From: Planctomycetaceae bacterium
Lineage (GTDB): Bacteria > Planctomycetota > Planctomycetia > Pirellulales > Pirellulaceae
Length of the DNA stretch: 64,000 nucleotides
Assembly: GCA_020638975.1 (NCBI GenBank)
Contig: JACKHN010000014.1
Span: 62,001 to 126,000, forward strand
Direction of reading: 5' to 3'
Part shown: piece by piece, positions 16,831 to 25,965 of the stretch
Position numbering within the stretch: position 1 is the stretch's first letter
How the letters are laid out: each line of letters opens with the position of its first letter
The notes under the pieces: model-generated
What the model was told of the DNA's origin: nothing
What the model saw: the letters and a program-made list of their open reading frames with translations, nothing else
Databases searched by the model: none
Made by a program: the position numbers and the translations under genes

Positions 16831-18759
16831 ATGCCAACAGTCGAAGAAGCGTTGCAACTTGGGTGGAAGCAACATCAAGCGGGCGACCTCCGGAATGCCG
16901 AGCATATCTATCGCCAAGTCCTGGCGGTCGTGTCGACCAACGCAAATGCCTGGTGCTTTCTCGGGATGGCATGCCATGATCAGTCGAAATACGACGAGGC
17001 GGTGAGCGCCTATCACAAGGCCCTGGATATCCAGCCAAACTTCCCCGTCGCGCTCAGCAACCTGGGAAACACACTGAAGCAACAAGGGAAACTCGAAGAA
17101 GCGGAAGCGAGTTGTCGGGAGGCCTTGCGATTGAAGCCTGACTATTCAACGGCGTTCAACAATCTTGGCGTCGCGCTGGTTGCACAGGGGCGACTGGAGG
17201 AAGCCTCCGAGACATTTCAACAGGCTCTCGCTTTGATGCCTAACGACGCCGTCACGCATTCCAATCTGAGTGCCGCGCTAGTTCGACAGGGCAAATATTC
17301 GGAAGCCGAAGCCAACTCGAAGCAAGCGCTCAGCCTAAATCCCAACTATGCCGAGGCACATAAAAATCAAGGCATCGTATCGCTCTTGCTGGGCGATTTC
17401 GAAAGAGGTTGGGCCGAGTACGAATGGCGTTGGAATTGCCCTGGCTGTCGAATGCCCAACTACTCGGCACCCATGTGGCAGGGAGAACCGCTGGATGGAA
17501 AAACGATCTTGCTGCACCACGAGCAGGGACTCGGCGATACGATTCAGTTTGTTCGTTATGCGGCTGTATTGAAGCAGCGCGGTGCCGGTCGCGTTGTTGT
17601 TAAAACGCAAAAGCCGTTGATGCAGTTGCTCGCCACGGGCGAAGGTATCGATGAACTCGTGTGCGACGATGCCGCGTTGCCGCCGTTCGATGTGCATGTC
17701 CCGATCCTCAGCGTGCCCGGCATCCTGAAGACAACTTTCGATTCGATTCCCGGGCAAGTACCTTACATTCACCCCGATCCGAAACTTGTTGCCAAATGGA
17801 AAGAACGACTTGCGAAGTACGAAGGCTTCAAAATTGGTATCTCTTGGCAAGGCAGTCCCGATTTTCACGCCGATGCACAACGCAGCATTCCGCTGCGGCA
17901 TTTCGCTCGAGTCGCTGCGGTTCCAGGTGTGCGTTTATTCAATTTCCAAAAGGGTTTCGGAACGGAGCAACTCGATGCCTTGAACGGCGAATTCGAAGTC
18001 ATCAGCTTTGGCGAGGAACTCGATCGAGATTTCGGGCCGTTTATGGACACGGCAGCGATCATGAAGAACCTTGATCTCGTGATCGCGCCGGATACGAGCA
18101 TGATTCACTTGGCAGGTGCCGTCGCCGCGCCGGCGATCATCGCATTGTCACTTTCACCGGATTGGCGCTGGTTCCTAAAGCGAGATGACAGTCCATGGTA
18201 TCCGACCGTGCGGCTATTCCGCCAGCAAACGCTGGGCGACTGGGATGAAACCTTCACCAGGATTGCCGACGCCGTCCAGGAACGAGTAAACGCCGCTTCA
18301 GGTCTCGTCGACCAAGTTACACCCAATCAACAAGCTACAACTCCAGGGAAAGCCACCATGACGCAGGAAGCAACCGTCAATGTAGAAATCGCACCGGGTG
18401 AGTTGATTGATAAGATCACGATTCTCGAGATCAAACTGGAACGCATTACCGATGCCGCCAAGCTGGCGAACGTTCGCATTGAACTTGATACGCTGGAAAG
18501 AGCTCGCGACGCGGTGCTGACGCCATCGCCGGAACTCGATGGATTGACCAAGCAACTCAAGTCCATCAACGAGCAGTTGTGGGAGATCGAAGACGACATC
18601 CGAGACTGCGAGCGGGCGAAGGACTTTGGCGAGAAGTTTGTCGAATTGGCTCGTTCCGTCTACAAGAGCAACGACAAACGTGCCGCGCTCAAACGCGACG
18701 TCAATACTCTGCTCGGGTCGCATCTCGTGGAAGAAAAGTCGTATAGCGATTACGAATGA
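16831..18759 (+). CDS. TPR–glycosyltransferase-like–DUF6165 fusion protein
   Basis: 642 residues. Residues 1–200 hold about five tetratricopeptide repeats (AGDLRNAEHIYRQVL, GKLEEAEASCREALRLKPDY and similar). Residues about 205–490 resemble the GT-B-fold glycosyltransferase domain often fused to TPRs (HHEQGLGDTIQFVRYAAVL; IAPDTSMIHLAGAVAAP). From about residue 510 the protein reads VNVEIAPGELIDKITILEIKLERI and continues to the end as a helical DUF6165-like domain. An ATG at 18358 (MTQEATVNVEIAPGE) could allow separate initiation of that domain. Likely role is protein or lipid glycosylation; this is inference. Confidence 0.85.
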   Translation: MPTVEEALQLGWKQHQAGDLRNAEHIYRQVLAVVSTNANAWCFLGMACHDQSKYDEAVSAYHKALDIQPNFPVALSNLGNTLKQQGKLEEAEASCREALRLKPDYSTAFNNLGVALVAQGRLEEASETFQQALALMPNDAVTHSNLSAALVRQGKYSEAEANSKQALSLNPNYAEAHKNQGIVSLLLGDFERGWAEYEWRWNCPGCRMPNYSAPMWQGEPLDGKTILLHHEQGLGDTIQFVRYAAVLKQRGAGRVVVKTQKPLMQLLATGEGIDELVCDDAALPPFDVHVPILSVPGILKTTFDSIPGQVPYIHPDPKLVAKWKERLAKYEGFKIGISWQGSPDFHADAQRSIPLRHFARVAAVPGVRLFNFQKGFGTEQLDALNGEFEVISFGEELDRDFGPFMDTAAIMKNLDLVIAPDTSMIHLAGAVAAPAIIALSLSPDWRWFLKRDDSPWYPTVRLFRQQTLGDWDETFTRIADAVQERVNAASGLVDQVTPNQQATTPGKATMTQEATVNVEIAPGELIDKITILEIKLERITDAAKLANVRIELDTLERARDAVLTPSPELDGLTKQLKSINEQLWEIEDDIRDCERAKDFGEKFVELARSVYKSNDKRAALKRDVNTLLGSHLVEEKSYSDYE

Positions 18760-18778
18760 CGTCGTTACGCTGAGCCAA

Positions 18779-20380
18779 CTATTTCGGGCGTTTTGATTCC
18801 AGCCATGGCTGCTTGGGCACTCGGTCGGGGTGCTCCTTGGCCCAATCGGGAGTTGGGAACCATCGTAAGGAGCTGTAACGCGGATAGGTTTCCCAAATGT
18901 CACCACCGTCCACCGCAGTCAGACGAGCATCGTCGGTTTGCTTGAGGTAGCTGAATAATCGTTCGTGCAGTTGTGCTTTCACGGCGGCATGGGCCGGGAT
19001 ACTTGCCAGGTTATTCAAACAACTGGGATCCTTTCGAATGTCAAATAGTTCGTCGGCGGGTCGCAAGTCGACGGCCCAATGAAGAAACTTTCCGAGCATC
19101 GCATCATCACTGCGGTCAACGAGAAACGACAGCGAGGGACAGGCATCAATGTCGTGATAACCGCCGTGCATCGGTCCCAGGTCAGCAGCAGTGTCTGCGG
19201 ATTTCCCGTTGTTGAGCGTCTGTGGGGCACCTGCTGGCCATCGTTCGGGTCGGAAGTTGTGGATGTAAAGATATTGTGGCGTCCTTAGACAGCGTTGTGG
19301 ATATCCAAGCGAGTTGAAGCGCGAAGAGGAATGTCGCTCGCGACCGGAATAGACGGCATCACGCGAGGCGTCGACGAACCCTTCTTTTTTTGAGGTGAGA
19401 ATATTACGAATGCTGCGTCCGGCGATCGGAGTCTCCGCCGGCGGATCAACACTGGCTGCGTCATAAATCGTGGCCGTGAGATCGATCAAGTTGACGAGAT
19501 CATCCACCGTTCTGCCGCCGGAAGCGACCGCGGGCCAAGCAACCGCGAGCGGCATGTGAATGCCGTACTCATAACAGTTCGCTTTGGCTCGTGGAAACGC
19601 CATGCCGTTGTCGCTCGTAACGATCACGAGTGTATTCTCTAGCTCGCCTGCGGCTTCGAGCGCATCCAACATCCGCCCCAAGTGCTGGTCGAACCATTGA
19701 ATTTCGAAGCAGTAATCGAGGATGTCGTCACGGATTTCGGGCGTATCGGGCAAGAAGTCCGGAACCTTTACTTGGGCCGGATCGAGTCCGTGCTCACGTC
19801 CGATGCCTTTCTTGAAGGTGCGATGCGGTTCGGTCGCTCCGTACCAGAAACTGAAGGGTTGACCTTTGGGACGCTGCTGGAGAAATTCCACGAAGTTGGC
19901 CGCATAGTCATTATTCGAAATGCCCTCTGGCGATTCCATCTTCTTCGCCGAGAAGTCGTTGCCTGCCGGATTACGGGTGCGACCGCTGATCTTCCAATTC
20001 CCGGGTCCCCAACCCTTCCCGGTATAGCCGACGAAGTAGCCGTTTGCCTCCAAGCGGTCTTGATAGACTTCGTACTTCGTCGCGAAAGAACTCGCGTGGG
20101 TTCCGGCATGTTCAAGCTGCCAGATGTTTCGCCCCGTCAGGAATGCTGCTCGCATGGGGCTGCAGCCGGGGGCAGGAGTGAAGGCGTTGCGAAACAGCAG
20201 TCCGGCCTTGGCCACGCGATCGAACGCCGGTGTATTGATTGCTTCAAAGCCATAAGCCGAAGCATGCGGATAGGATTGGTCATCTGAGATGGCAACCAAA
20301 ACGTTCGGCCGCTCCGCCGCGGACGCAATTCCGCAAATGCCGATTAAAAGCAATAGGCCAAACGCTGGGGATCGATTCAT
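18779..20380 (-). CDS. secreted sulfatase
   Basis: 533 residues from ATG 20380 (MNRSPAFGLLLLIGICGIASA, signal peptide); the frame extends to 20656, but that part is not protein-like. ERPNVLVAISDDQS supplies the metal-binding Asp pair. The formylglycine site is CSPMRAAFLTGR with Cys73, matching CxPxR but with Met instead of Ser at the fourth position. TEPHR and SDNGM supply further active-site residues. No formylglycine-generating enzyme or anSME is nearby. It converges with the TPR–glycosyltransferase gene. Confidence 0.92.
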   Translation of the reverse strand: MNRSPAFGLLLLIGICGIASAAERPNVLVAISDDQSYPHASAYGFEAINTPAFDRVAKAGLLFRNAFTPAPGCSPMRAAFLTGRNIWQLEHAGTHASSFATKYEVYQDRLEANGYFVGYTGKGWGPGNWKISGRTRNPAGNDFSAKKMESPEGISNNDYAANFVEFLQQRPKGQPFSFWYGATEPHRTFKKGIGREHGLDPAQVKVPDFLPDTPEIRDDILDYCFEIQWFDQHLGRMLDALEAAGELENTLVIVTSDNGMAFPRAKANCYEYGIHMPLAVAWPAVASGGRTVDDLVNLIDLTATIYDAASVDPPAETPIAGRSIRNILTSKKEGFVDASRDAVYSGRERHSSSRFNSLGYPQRCLRTPQYLYIHNFRPERWPAGAPQTLNNGKSADTAADLGPMHGGYHDIDACPSLSFLVDRSDDAMLGKFLHWAVDLRPADELFDIRKDPSCLNNLASIPAHAAVKAQLHERLFSYLKQTDDARLTAVDGGDIWETYPRYSSLRWFPTPDWAKEHPDRVPKQPWLESKRPK

Positions 20381-20709
20381 AGCAAAGTTCACTGGCTTGG
20401 AGATTCGGAAACACCGCCGCTCATCATGCGCAACCACGAACGGTTTCGCAACAACCTTAATGACTGATATCGTGATCGGCGACGCTTCAGCTCTCTGTGG
20501 AACTCCGGGACCAGTTGCCGGACACCGATAATCGAGACAATATCGTTCCACCGCGGGCGAATACCTGACAAAGCATCCGATCGATTCTTTCTGCGGTGTC
20601 CCAACGGATGCGAAGCGACCGTTCGTGGTGCCGATGGTTAACACCATCGCCGCCATCTGTGGTCACTTGTTCATGCAGTGCGAATTCTCGCACGAGAAAG
20701 GGGACTGAA
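20381..20709. other. gap between divergent genes, no feature seen
   Basis: About 330 bases between the sulfatase start and the membrane-protein start. Long frames run through it on both strands but lack protein-like composition. It presumably holds both promoters; I could not place them with confidence. Confidence 0.5.
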
Positions 20710-21618
20710 ATGGCCAGTTCATTGCAAGTCGGTTCTTCGGGAACTCGATCCGTCATACGCCGTTTGTTGCTGCTTCCTTGGTCGCTCGTTGTATGGCCTG
20801 TCGTTCGATTGTGGCGACTGTTCTACAACCACTTCCTGGCGTATGTGATTGGCACGAAAGTTTATGATCGCCAACGCGTGTATAGTGTCAAGTTCGTCTG
20901 GTATGGCGACTCGGTTTACCTGCATCCCATGGTGTGGGGAAGCGTGCTTCTCTACCTCGTCGCCAGCACAGGCTTGATAGCCCCGGGCTATCTGCTGCTG
21001 GTCTGGTTCGCTGGATTGGCAATCTGCTATTTGACGATCATGTACAACTTCAATGTGATCCGGTCGGCGATGCTGGGCATCGGATTGATCGCCGTGTTTG
21101 GACTGGCATATGTGGCAACCGTCGAGTTTGCCTGGAACCCTGCATCGGCAGTGGCAGGTCACATCGCGAGATTGGAGGCCGGTGTAACGCCTGGGTTCTA
21201 TATCGCAGCGGCGTATCTGTTCACGGCGTTGATCGTTTCTGAAGTCGTTTGGGCGTGGTTGTTCCATCGCGTTGAGATTGACGAGTCGTACGTCTACGAG
21301 CACGGATTCTTGCAGGGCTCGACACGCGAACCAATCTTCGCGCGCGGAATGAAACGCGAAACGAAAGATCTCTTGGAGTTGCTGTTGCTGGGCGCAGCAG
21401 ACATTCAGCACCGCACGAAGAGCGGATACAAGCGTTACAAGAATGTGCCCTTCGCATCGCTCTGGCTGGGCACGGCGATCGACTCGCTGCTCGACCATCG
21501 CCGTAAGGGCGAGGTCGAACTTGCGAACCCAACCGACGACGAGGCGGAACTTGTCCGAGTGCAAGATGCCTTGGACGAACTTGACGACGACGATGAACAG
21601 GAGGATGCCGAGGTGTAA
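20710..21618 (+). CDS. multi-pass membrane protein with acidic cytoplasmic tail (hypothetical)
   Basis: 302 residues from ATG 20710, with AAAGGGG seven bases upstream. About five hydrophobic segments lie between residues 20 and 200. The last 100 residues are soluble, ending in a highly acidic tail (ELDDDDEQEDAEV). The segment KVYDRQRVYSVKFVWYGDSVYLHP is distinctive, but I cannot name the family. It is followed by repeat B1, so it may be the end of its transcription unit. Confidence 0.75.
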   Translation: MASSLQVGSSGTRSVIRRLLLLPWSLVVWPVVRLWRLFYNHFLAYVIGTKVYDRQRVYSVKFVWYGDSVYLHPMVWGSVLLYLVASTGLIAPGYLLLVWFAGLAICYLTIMYNFNVIRSAMLGIGLIAVFGLAYVATVEFAWNPASAVAGHIARLEAGVTPGFYIAAAYLFTALIVSEVVWAWLFHRVEIDESYVYEHGFLQGSTREPIFARGMKRETKDLLELLLLGAADIQHRTKSGYKRYKNVPFASLWLGTAIDSLLDHRRKGEVELANPTDDEAELVRVQDALDELDDDDEQEDAEV

Positions 21619-21717
21619 ATTCGGAAGGGCCTCAGATTTCTCCACGAAGAGACAGCAAGATGGGATGCGTGACGGAGGGACGGACAGCGTTTCATTACTT
21701 TCCCCCTGCCATAGGGC

Positions 21718-21846
21718 CTTTCAGTTTTTCACACTGAGAGGTTTGTACGACGGGCCTCCGAGCCCGTCGATGAATCTAAGTCGTTATTCGACGGGCTCGG
21801 AGGCCCGTCGTACATCTTGTGCAACTTCAACAAATGAAAAGCCCTG
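21718..21846. repeat. hairpin element family B, copy 1
   Basis: A 129-bp element. The core stem TACGACGGGCCTCCGAGCCC (from 21746) pairs with GGGCTCGGAGGCCCGTCGTA (to 21812). Outer ends read GGGCCTTTCAGTTTTTCA and TGAAAAGCCCTG. Its reverse complement matches the copy at 32568–32702 almost base for base, loop and flanks included. Confidence 0.9.
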
Positions 21847-21953
21847 CCCCCTGCCAGCCCCGCGTTGCATGAATCGCTTGAGCATCACAGAATGACGTAG
21901 CTGGCCATTTGGCTGTGACGACGATCTAACGAATCTAGTGAGCTTTACGAATC

Positions 21954-23279
21954 ATGCATGCAGTCACTACCGTCGAACGCCTTGTCGACCTAATCGATCC
22001 CAACGCCAACGTTTTGCTTAACATGACAAGCGAGGAAGCGGCCGCAGCGGTCGCCTCTGGTGACGCGAAGCGAGTGCGAGCGATCGACGGCCAGTTCGCA
22101 ATTATTCAGAAGCAAGGCAATGTCGTTCGCCTGGCGCGGTCGATTGGTCGCCCGATGCGTTACTTCCTAGCAAAGCAGGTTGCTGGTCCCTGCTTGATCG
22201 TGGCCGAGCGGATGGAAGAAATCAGAGAGCAACTCGAAAGAGATGGTCTCGGCGATCAGTTCCATCCTTCCTATACCCGGATGGTTCCCGCTCATTACCT
22301 CGTCGAGATTCTTCTGGTCGGTTGCCCTGATCCGAACCCAACGTACACGCGTTACTTTACGCCGGAACGCAATGCAATGTCGTCGGATTTGGATGAGATT
22401 GGGCGAGCTTATATGGGGGCATTGGCAGACGAGTGCCAGAAGTGGCTCGATCGCATTGATGCCAACGAACCGCTTGGTGTTTTGTTTTCGGGCGGAATCG
22501 ATAGCGGTGCCGTCTTCTTGCTGCTCTATCACCTTTTGCTTCAACGCGGCCAATCACCGGCTCGACTGAAAGCATTCACGCTGTCGGTGGAAGGCGGCGA
22601 CGACGCACAGCAGGCCAAACAGTTCCTCGACCACCTCGATCTCTCGATGTTCCTGGAAGTCATCGACGTGCCGCGTGAGCAGATTAGTTTTCGTGATGCC
22701 ATTCGAGCGATCGAGGACTACAAGCCGCTCGATGTTCAATCCGCGACTATGGCGGTTGCTTTGTGCAAAGGCATTCGTAAGCGCTATCCCGATTGGAAGT
22801 ATCTTGTGGATGGCGATGGTGGCGACGAGAACTTGAAGGACTACCCGATTGAAGAGAATTCCGAGCTAACGATCCGCAGCGTGCTGAATAACTTGATGTT
22901 GTATCAGGAAGGCTGGGGTGTGAATGCGATCAAGCACTCGCTCGTCTTTTCGGGCGGCCAGAGTCGTGGGCACGTCCGTTCCTACGCACCGGCGCGAGTG
23001 CTCGGATTTCAGGGTTTCAGCCCCTATGCGCTTCCGAACGTGATCGGCGTCGCCGAATCGATTCCATTCATTGAATTGACAGACTGGGATCATGGACGTC
23101 TTTACGCATTGAAGGGCGAGATCACGCAGCGAGGCATCGAAGCGATCACTGGTATGACGATGCCGGTGTATGAAAAGCGGCGGTTTCAAAGAGGTGCCGT
23201 CGGTGAATCCGATTTCGACTCGCTGTTCCCCGCCGACGAAAACGCGTATCGTGATGCGTTCACCGAGATCTTCGGTTAA
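21954..23279 (+). CDS. asparagine-synthetase-like protein lacking the glutaminase cysteine
   Basis: 441 residues. Residues about 40–95 (RAIDGQFAIIQKQGNVVRLARSIG) resemble the later strands of a class II glutamine-amidotransferase domain, but the protein starts MHAVTT and lacks the N-terminal Cys2 nucleophile and first strands. Residues about 170–420 are an asparagine-synthase PP-loop ATPase: GVLFSGGIDSGAVF at 175–188 and VDGDGGDEN near 282. It could adenylate a carboxylate and use ammonia or another amine, as beta-lactam synthetases do. Substrate unknown. It leads into a small membrane-protein gene. Confidence 0.85.
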   Translation: MHAVTTVERLVDLIDPNANVLLNMTSEEAAAAVASGDAKRVRAIDGQFAIIQKQGNVVRLARSIGRPMRYFLAKQVAGPCLIVAERMEEIREQLERDGLGDQFHPSYTRMVPAHYLVEILLVGCPDPNPTYTRYFTPERNAMSSDLDEIGRAYMGALADECQKWLDRIDANEPLGVLFSGGIDSGAVFLLLYHLLLQRGQSPARLKAFTLSVEGGDDAQQAKQFLDHLDLSMFLEVIDVPREQISFRDAIRAIEDYKPLDVQSATMAVALCKGIRKRYPDWKYLVDGDGGDENLKDYPIEENSELTIRSVLNNLMLYQEGWGVNAIKHSLVFSGGQSRGHVRSYAPARVLGFQGFSPYALPNVIGVAESIPFIELTDWDHGRLYALKGEITQRGIEAITGMTMPVYEKRRFQRGAVGESDFDSLFPADENAYRDAFTEIFG

Positions 23280-23286
23280 TCTCGAG

Positions 23287-23347
23287 TACGATGGCCCTCC
23301 GAGGCCGTCGCAGGTACGAATTCGACGGTCTCGGAGGGCCGTCGTAC
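23287..23347. repeat. hairpin repeat family B variant (copy 3)
   Basis: Arms TACGATGGCCCTCCGAGGCCGTC and GACGGTCTCGGAGGGCCGTCGTA (to 23347) flank a 13-base loop. It is a diverged relative of the family B core, inserted between the asparagine-synthetase-like gene and the next start codon. Confidence 0.75.
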
Positions 23348-23362
23348 GCAGAGGAACAAGTT

Positions 23363-23911
23363 TTGAATCAGGGAAAGCTCGTCATCGTCTTTATCTTTGG
23401 CTTGTCAGCGGTGATGGGCGGCTACGCTTGGTGGCATCACTATACGCAAGGCCGCCGGTGTGTGGAGTTTTGGGGCGCCGAGACGGGCGAACTGATTCGC
23501 TATGCTCCACAAGTCGAAGTCCTTAAGCTTGGGCCACCCGCTGCGTCGGACGTCGAAGCGGTTCAGATCCAAGGCGATTCGTACGCGATCTTGGACCGGA
23601 ATGACATTACTGCGACGCCAGGGTTGGTACACGCTCGGCAAGCGTTGATCGAGGATGCTAGTTTCCTCTGGAACGCCGAGATGGCTGGCTCGTCCAATTG
23701 GCAGTACGTCCTGCGGTTCAGCGACGGCGAACAAAATGTTGACGTGGCGATCGACTGCGACAGTGGTCGAGTGCAGCTTGCAGGGGGTGACAAGATCGCG
23801 ATGCTTAAGCCTCATTTATCGTCGGCCTACGCGACTCGCCTGCCGACATGGCTCGGTGCTGACGCTAACACTTCCCTACCGGTCGAAACAGCAACGGCAG
23901 ATACGCCATAA
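23363..23911 (+). CDS. single-pass membrane-anchored hypothetical protein (TTG start)
   Basis: 182 residues from TTG 23363, with GAGGA about seven bases upstream. An in-frame ATG at 23291 exists, but the 24 codons from it are translated hairpin repeat B3, so TTG is preferred. Residues about 5–22 (LVIVFIFGLSAVMGGYAWW) form one membrane anchor. The rest is a soluble exported domain with no recognised family. Its 3' end overlaps the convergent rhomboid gene by 47 bases. Probably co-transcribed with the asparagine-synthetase-like gene. Confidence 0.65.
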   Translation: MNQGKLVIVFIFGLSAVMGGYAWWHHYTQGRRCVEFWGAETGELIRYAPQVEVLKLGPPAASDVEAVQIQGDSYAILDRNDITATPGLVHARQALIEDASFLWNAEMAGSSNWQYVLRFSDGEQNVDVAIDCDSGRVQLAGGDKIAMLKPHLSSAYATRLPTWLGADANTSLPVETATADTP

Positions 23912-24779
23912 CGACGCCCACGCCGAGTCCTACGAAGTGTGCCTCATTCGCGATGCCTTCTTGGAAGAGGCAATAGAAGAGATAAGCGATAAAAATCACG
24001 ATCGTGACGTTGCTGATAAAAAGCCGCGACGTAGGATCGTATTTGGTCTTAATCCAGACATAGCCAAAGAACGCCACGCCGACGCCGGATATCCCTAGGA
24101 AATTGGGACCCTGGCTCACGGCCTGGACGACGTTCGAGATCACGGCTGCCGTCACTACCAGCAGCCCCAGCTTCCAAGTTCCTTCGAAGTGCTCGATCTG
24201 CGAACCTAAGAAATAAATCCAGTAGACATTCATCACAAGATGCCAAATGTCGCCATGCATAAAGATTGGCGTGATCAGTCGCCAAACTTCACCCTGTTTA
24301 ATGTCGACAAAGGCTCGCGCGGGGTCGTTGGGATCGGTTTGGGCATACGACGCGAGGCTGGCAAACAGTAAGCTCTGCTCCTCTTTCGTCGCACCGCCGT
24401 TCATGCTCTTCGTCCACAAGCTTGCCAGCACACAGGCTCCGATCAAAGCGAAAACGAGCGGCGCCCGCTTCGCTGAACCGCCTTTGCCCCACTTGCCTCG
24501 CATTTCAACGACATGTTTCCGAGCGGCTTCTCGCTGCGCTATTTCCTCGCGTCGTAGCTGGGATGCAGTCCGTTCCACATCCTTATAGCGGCTGTCGTCG
24601 GGATTGTGCTTGAAGTCTTGAAACGCTTGACGAGCTTCGTCGAGCCGATTCTCGTCTCGCACCCAAACCGCCCACTCGCCGCCTTCGTCTTCAGCATGTG
24701 CGTTGATCCCTTTGGTGACCAGATACGCAGCCAACCGCTCCGCGTTCGCTTGTTTCGCAAGTGTGCCAATCTGTCGCAT
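23865..24779 (-). CDS. rhomboid family intramembrane serine protease (GlpG-like)
   Basis: 304 residues. Residues 1–90 form a soluble N-terminal domain like that of GlpG, with KQANAERLAAYLVTKGINA at the start. Six to seven membrane helices follow. Catalytic Ser231 is in GISGVG and catalytic His281 in NEAHFVGLGVG; the oxyanion HxxxN motif is HLVMN (His180, Asn184). It should cleave membrane-spanning substrates within the bilayer. It lies between nagB and the gene it overlaps at 23865–23911. Confidence 0.94.
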   Translation of the reverse strand: MRQIGTLAKQANAERLAAYLVTKGINAHAEDEGGEWAVWVRDENRLDEARQAFQDFKHNPDDSRYKDVERTASQLRREEIAQREAARKHVVEMRGKWGKGGSAKRAPLVFALIGACVLASLWTKSMNGGATKEEQSLLFASLASYAQTDPNDPARAFVDIKQGEVWRLITPIFMHGDIWHLVMNVYWIYFLGSQIEHFEGTWKLGLLVVTAAVISNVVQAVSQGPNFLGISGVGVAFFGYVWIKTKYDPTSRLFISNVTIVIFIAYLFYCLFQEGIANEAHFVGLGVGVVMAYLPLLFRPVGKC

Positions 24780-24830
24780 AGTATCGTGTATTCTGCTTTG
24801 AGGCTCAGCGAAACAAGCGAGCCGGGGCGT

Positions 24831-25643
24831 TTATTGGTTGCCGATTCCGAGGGCTCGGAACTGGCCGCTCTCGAGCAGCGACTGAGCATGCTCGACGTCC
24901 GCATAGTAGTCGCGACGAGATAGCCAACCACCGGCATCTTGATCAACGATAACGATCACGTCTCGGTGCAACTGTAACGCCGACGCTGTGACTTGTGCGG
25001 TGACGGGGCCTTCGATCGTGCTGCGAATCGCAGCGGCCTTGCCCTTGCCCATCGCCAGGAGCAAGCATTGCCGCGACTCGAGAATCGTACCAACTCCCAT
25101 CGTGATCGCCAGCCGCGGGACTTGGTCTTCGCCACCAAAGAACCTCGCGTTGTCACGAATCGTTTCGCTGGCTAATGTCTTCAGTCGCGTGCGGCTGCCG
25201 AGTGACGAACCGGGCTCGTTAAAAGCGATGTGCCCATCGCTGCCGATCCCCAACAGTTGCAGATCAATTCCACCGGCATCCTGAATTCGCTGCTCGTACT
25301 GGCGGCAATGAGCTTGAAAATCGAGCGCCCTTCCGTCTGGAACATGCGTCTTGGCGACCGCGAGATTGACATGGTCGAAGAAATTCGACTGCATGAAATA
25401 GCGGTAACTCTGCGGATGCGTTGCCGCGAGTCCGACGTATTCATCCAAGTTGAAGGTCGTGACCTGCGAAAAGTCCAAGTCCTCGTCGCGGTGCATCCGA
25501 ATCAATTCGGCATAAACCCCCAGAGGCGTACCCCCGGTTGCGAGTCCTAACACGCAATCCGGTTTTCGGCGCACTAGTGCCGCAATAAAGTTCGCCCCGC
25601 GACGGCTGACATCGTCTGCGGCCGTTTCAATGATGACGCGCAA
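24831..25643 (-). CDS. nagB: glucosamine-6-phosphate deaminase
   Basis: 270 residues, close to E. coli NagB (266). Motifs: GLATGGTPLGVYAELIR, TFNLDEYVGL (general-base Asp region) and LLGIGSDGHIAFNEPGSSL. It converts glucosamine-6-phosphate to fructose-6-phosphate and ammonia, linking amino-sugar breakdown to glycolysis. No nagA is adjacent; the context with sulfatases nearby fits polysaccharide catabolism. Confidence 0.95.
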   Translation of the reverse strand: MRVIIETAADDVSRRGANFIAALVRRKPDCVLGLATGGTPLGVYAELIRMHRDEDLDFSQVTTFNLDEYVGLAATHPQSYRYFMQSNFFDHVNLAVAKTHVPDGRALDFQAHCRQYEQRIQDAGGIDLQLLGIGSDGHIAFNEPGSSLGSRTRLKTLASETIRDNARFFGGEDQVPRLAITMGVGTILESRQCLLLAMGKGKAAAIRSTIEGPVTAQVTASALQLHRDVIVIVDQDAGGWLSRRDYYADVEHAQSLLESGQFRALGIGNQ

Positions 25644-25846
25644 CGTCTCTCTCCCAGGATTAATTAGGTGCTAGCTGGTATCGATTTTGGGCCACGGTTT
25701 AGCATCGCGAAACACCCTCTAGCGAACTGCTGTTGTAGCCCAAAACTACAGCTAAACCAACGGGACCGTGGGCGAACAGGGGCGAACACGACTCGTCTGG
25801 CCCCATTTCGGCGATCTTGTCTATAATCCCACCGCATGTCGGAGCG

Positions 25847-25909
25847 AGTAGCTTGACTCTCCGAGTCGAGCACCGGCGCCTAATTCTCGACTCGGAGAGT
25901 CAAGCTACT
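25847..25909. repeat. hairpin repeat family E
   Basis: AGTAGCTTGACTCTCCGAGT (from 25847) and its exact complement (to 25909) form perfect 24-base arms, AGTAGC...TCGAG, around a 15-base loop. It sits 56 bases upstream of the ParA start codon. Confidence 0.85.
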
Positions 25910-25965
25910 TGGGTTACGGCTGGCAAGCCGGAAGTTTGCCGCCACGTTAGGAAACGGAGTTCACT

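Noticed and set aside
20719..21645. 308-codon minus-strand open frame
   Set aside because: Antisense of the membrane protein at 20710, which has a strong ribosome site and clear membrane segments.
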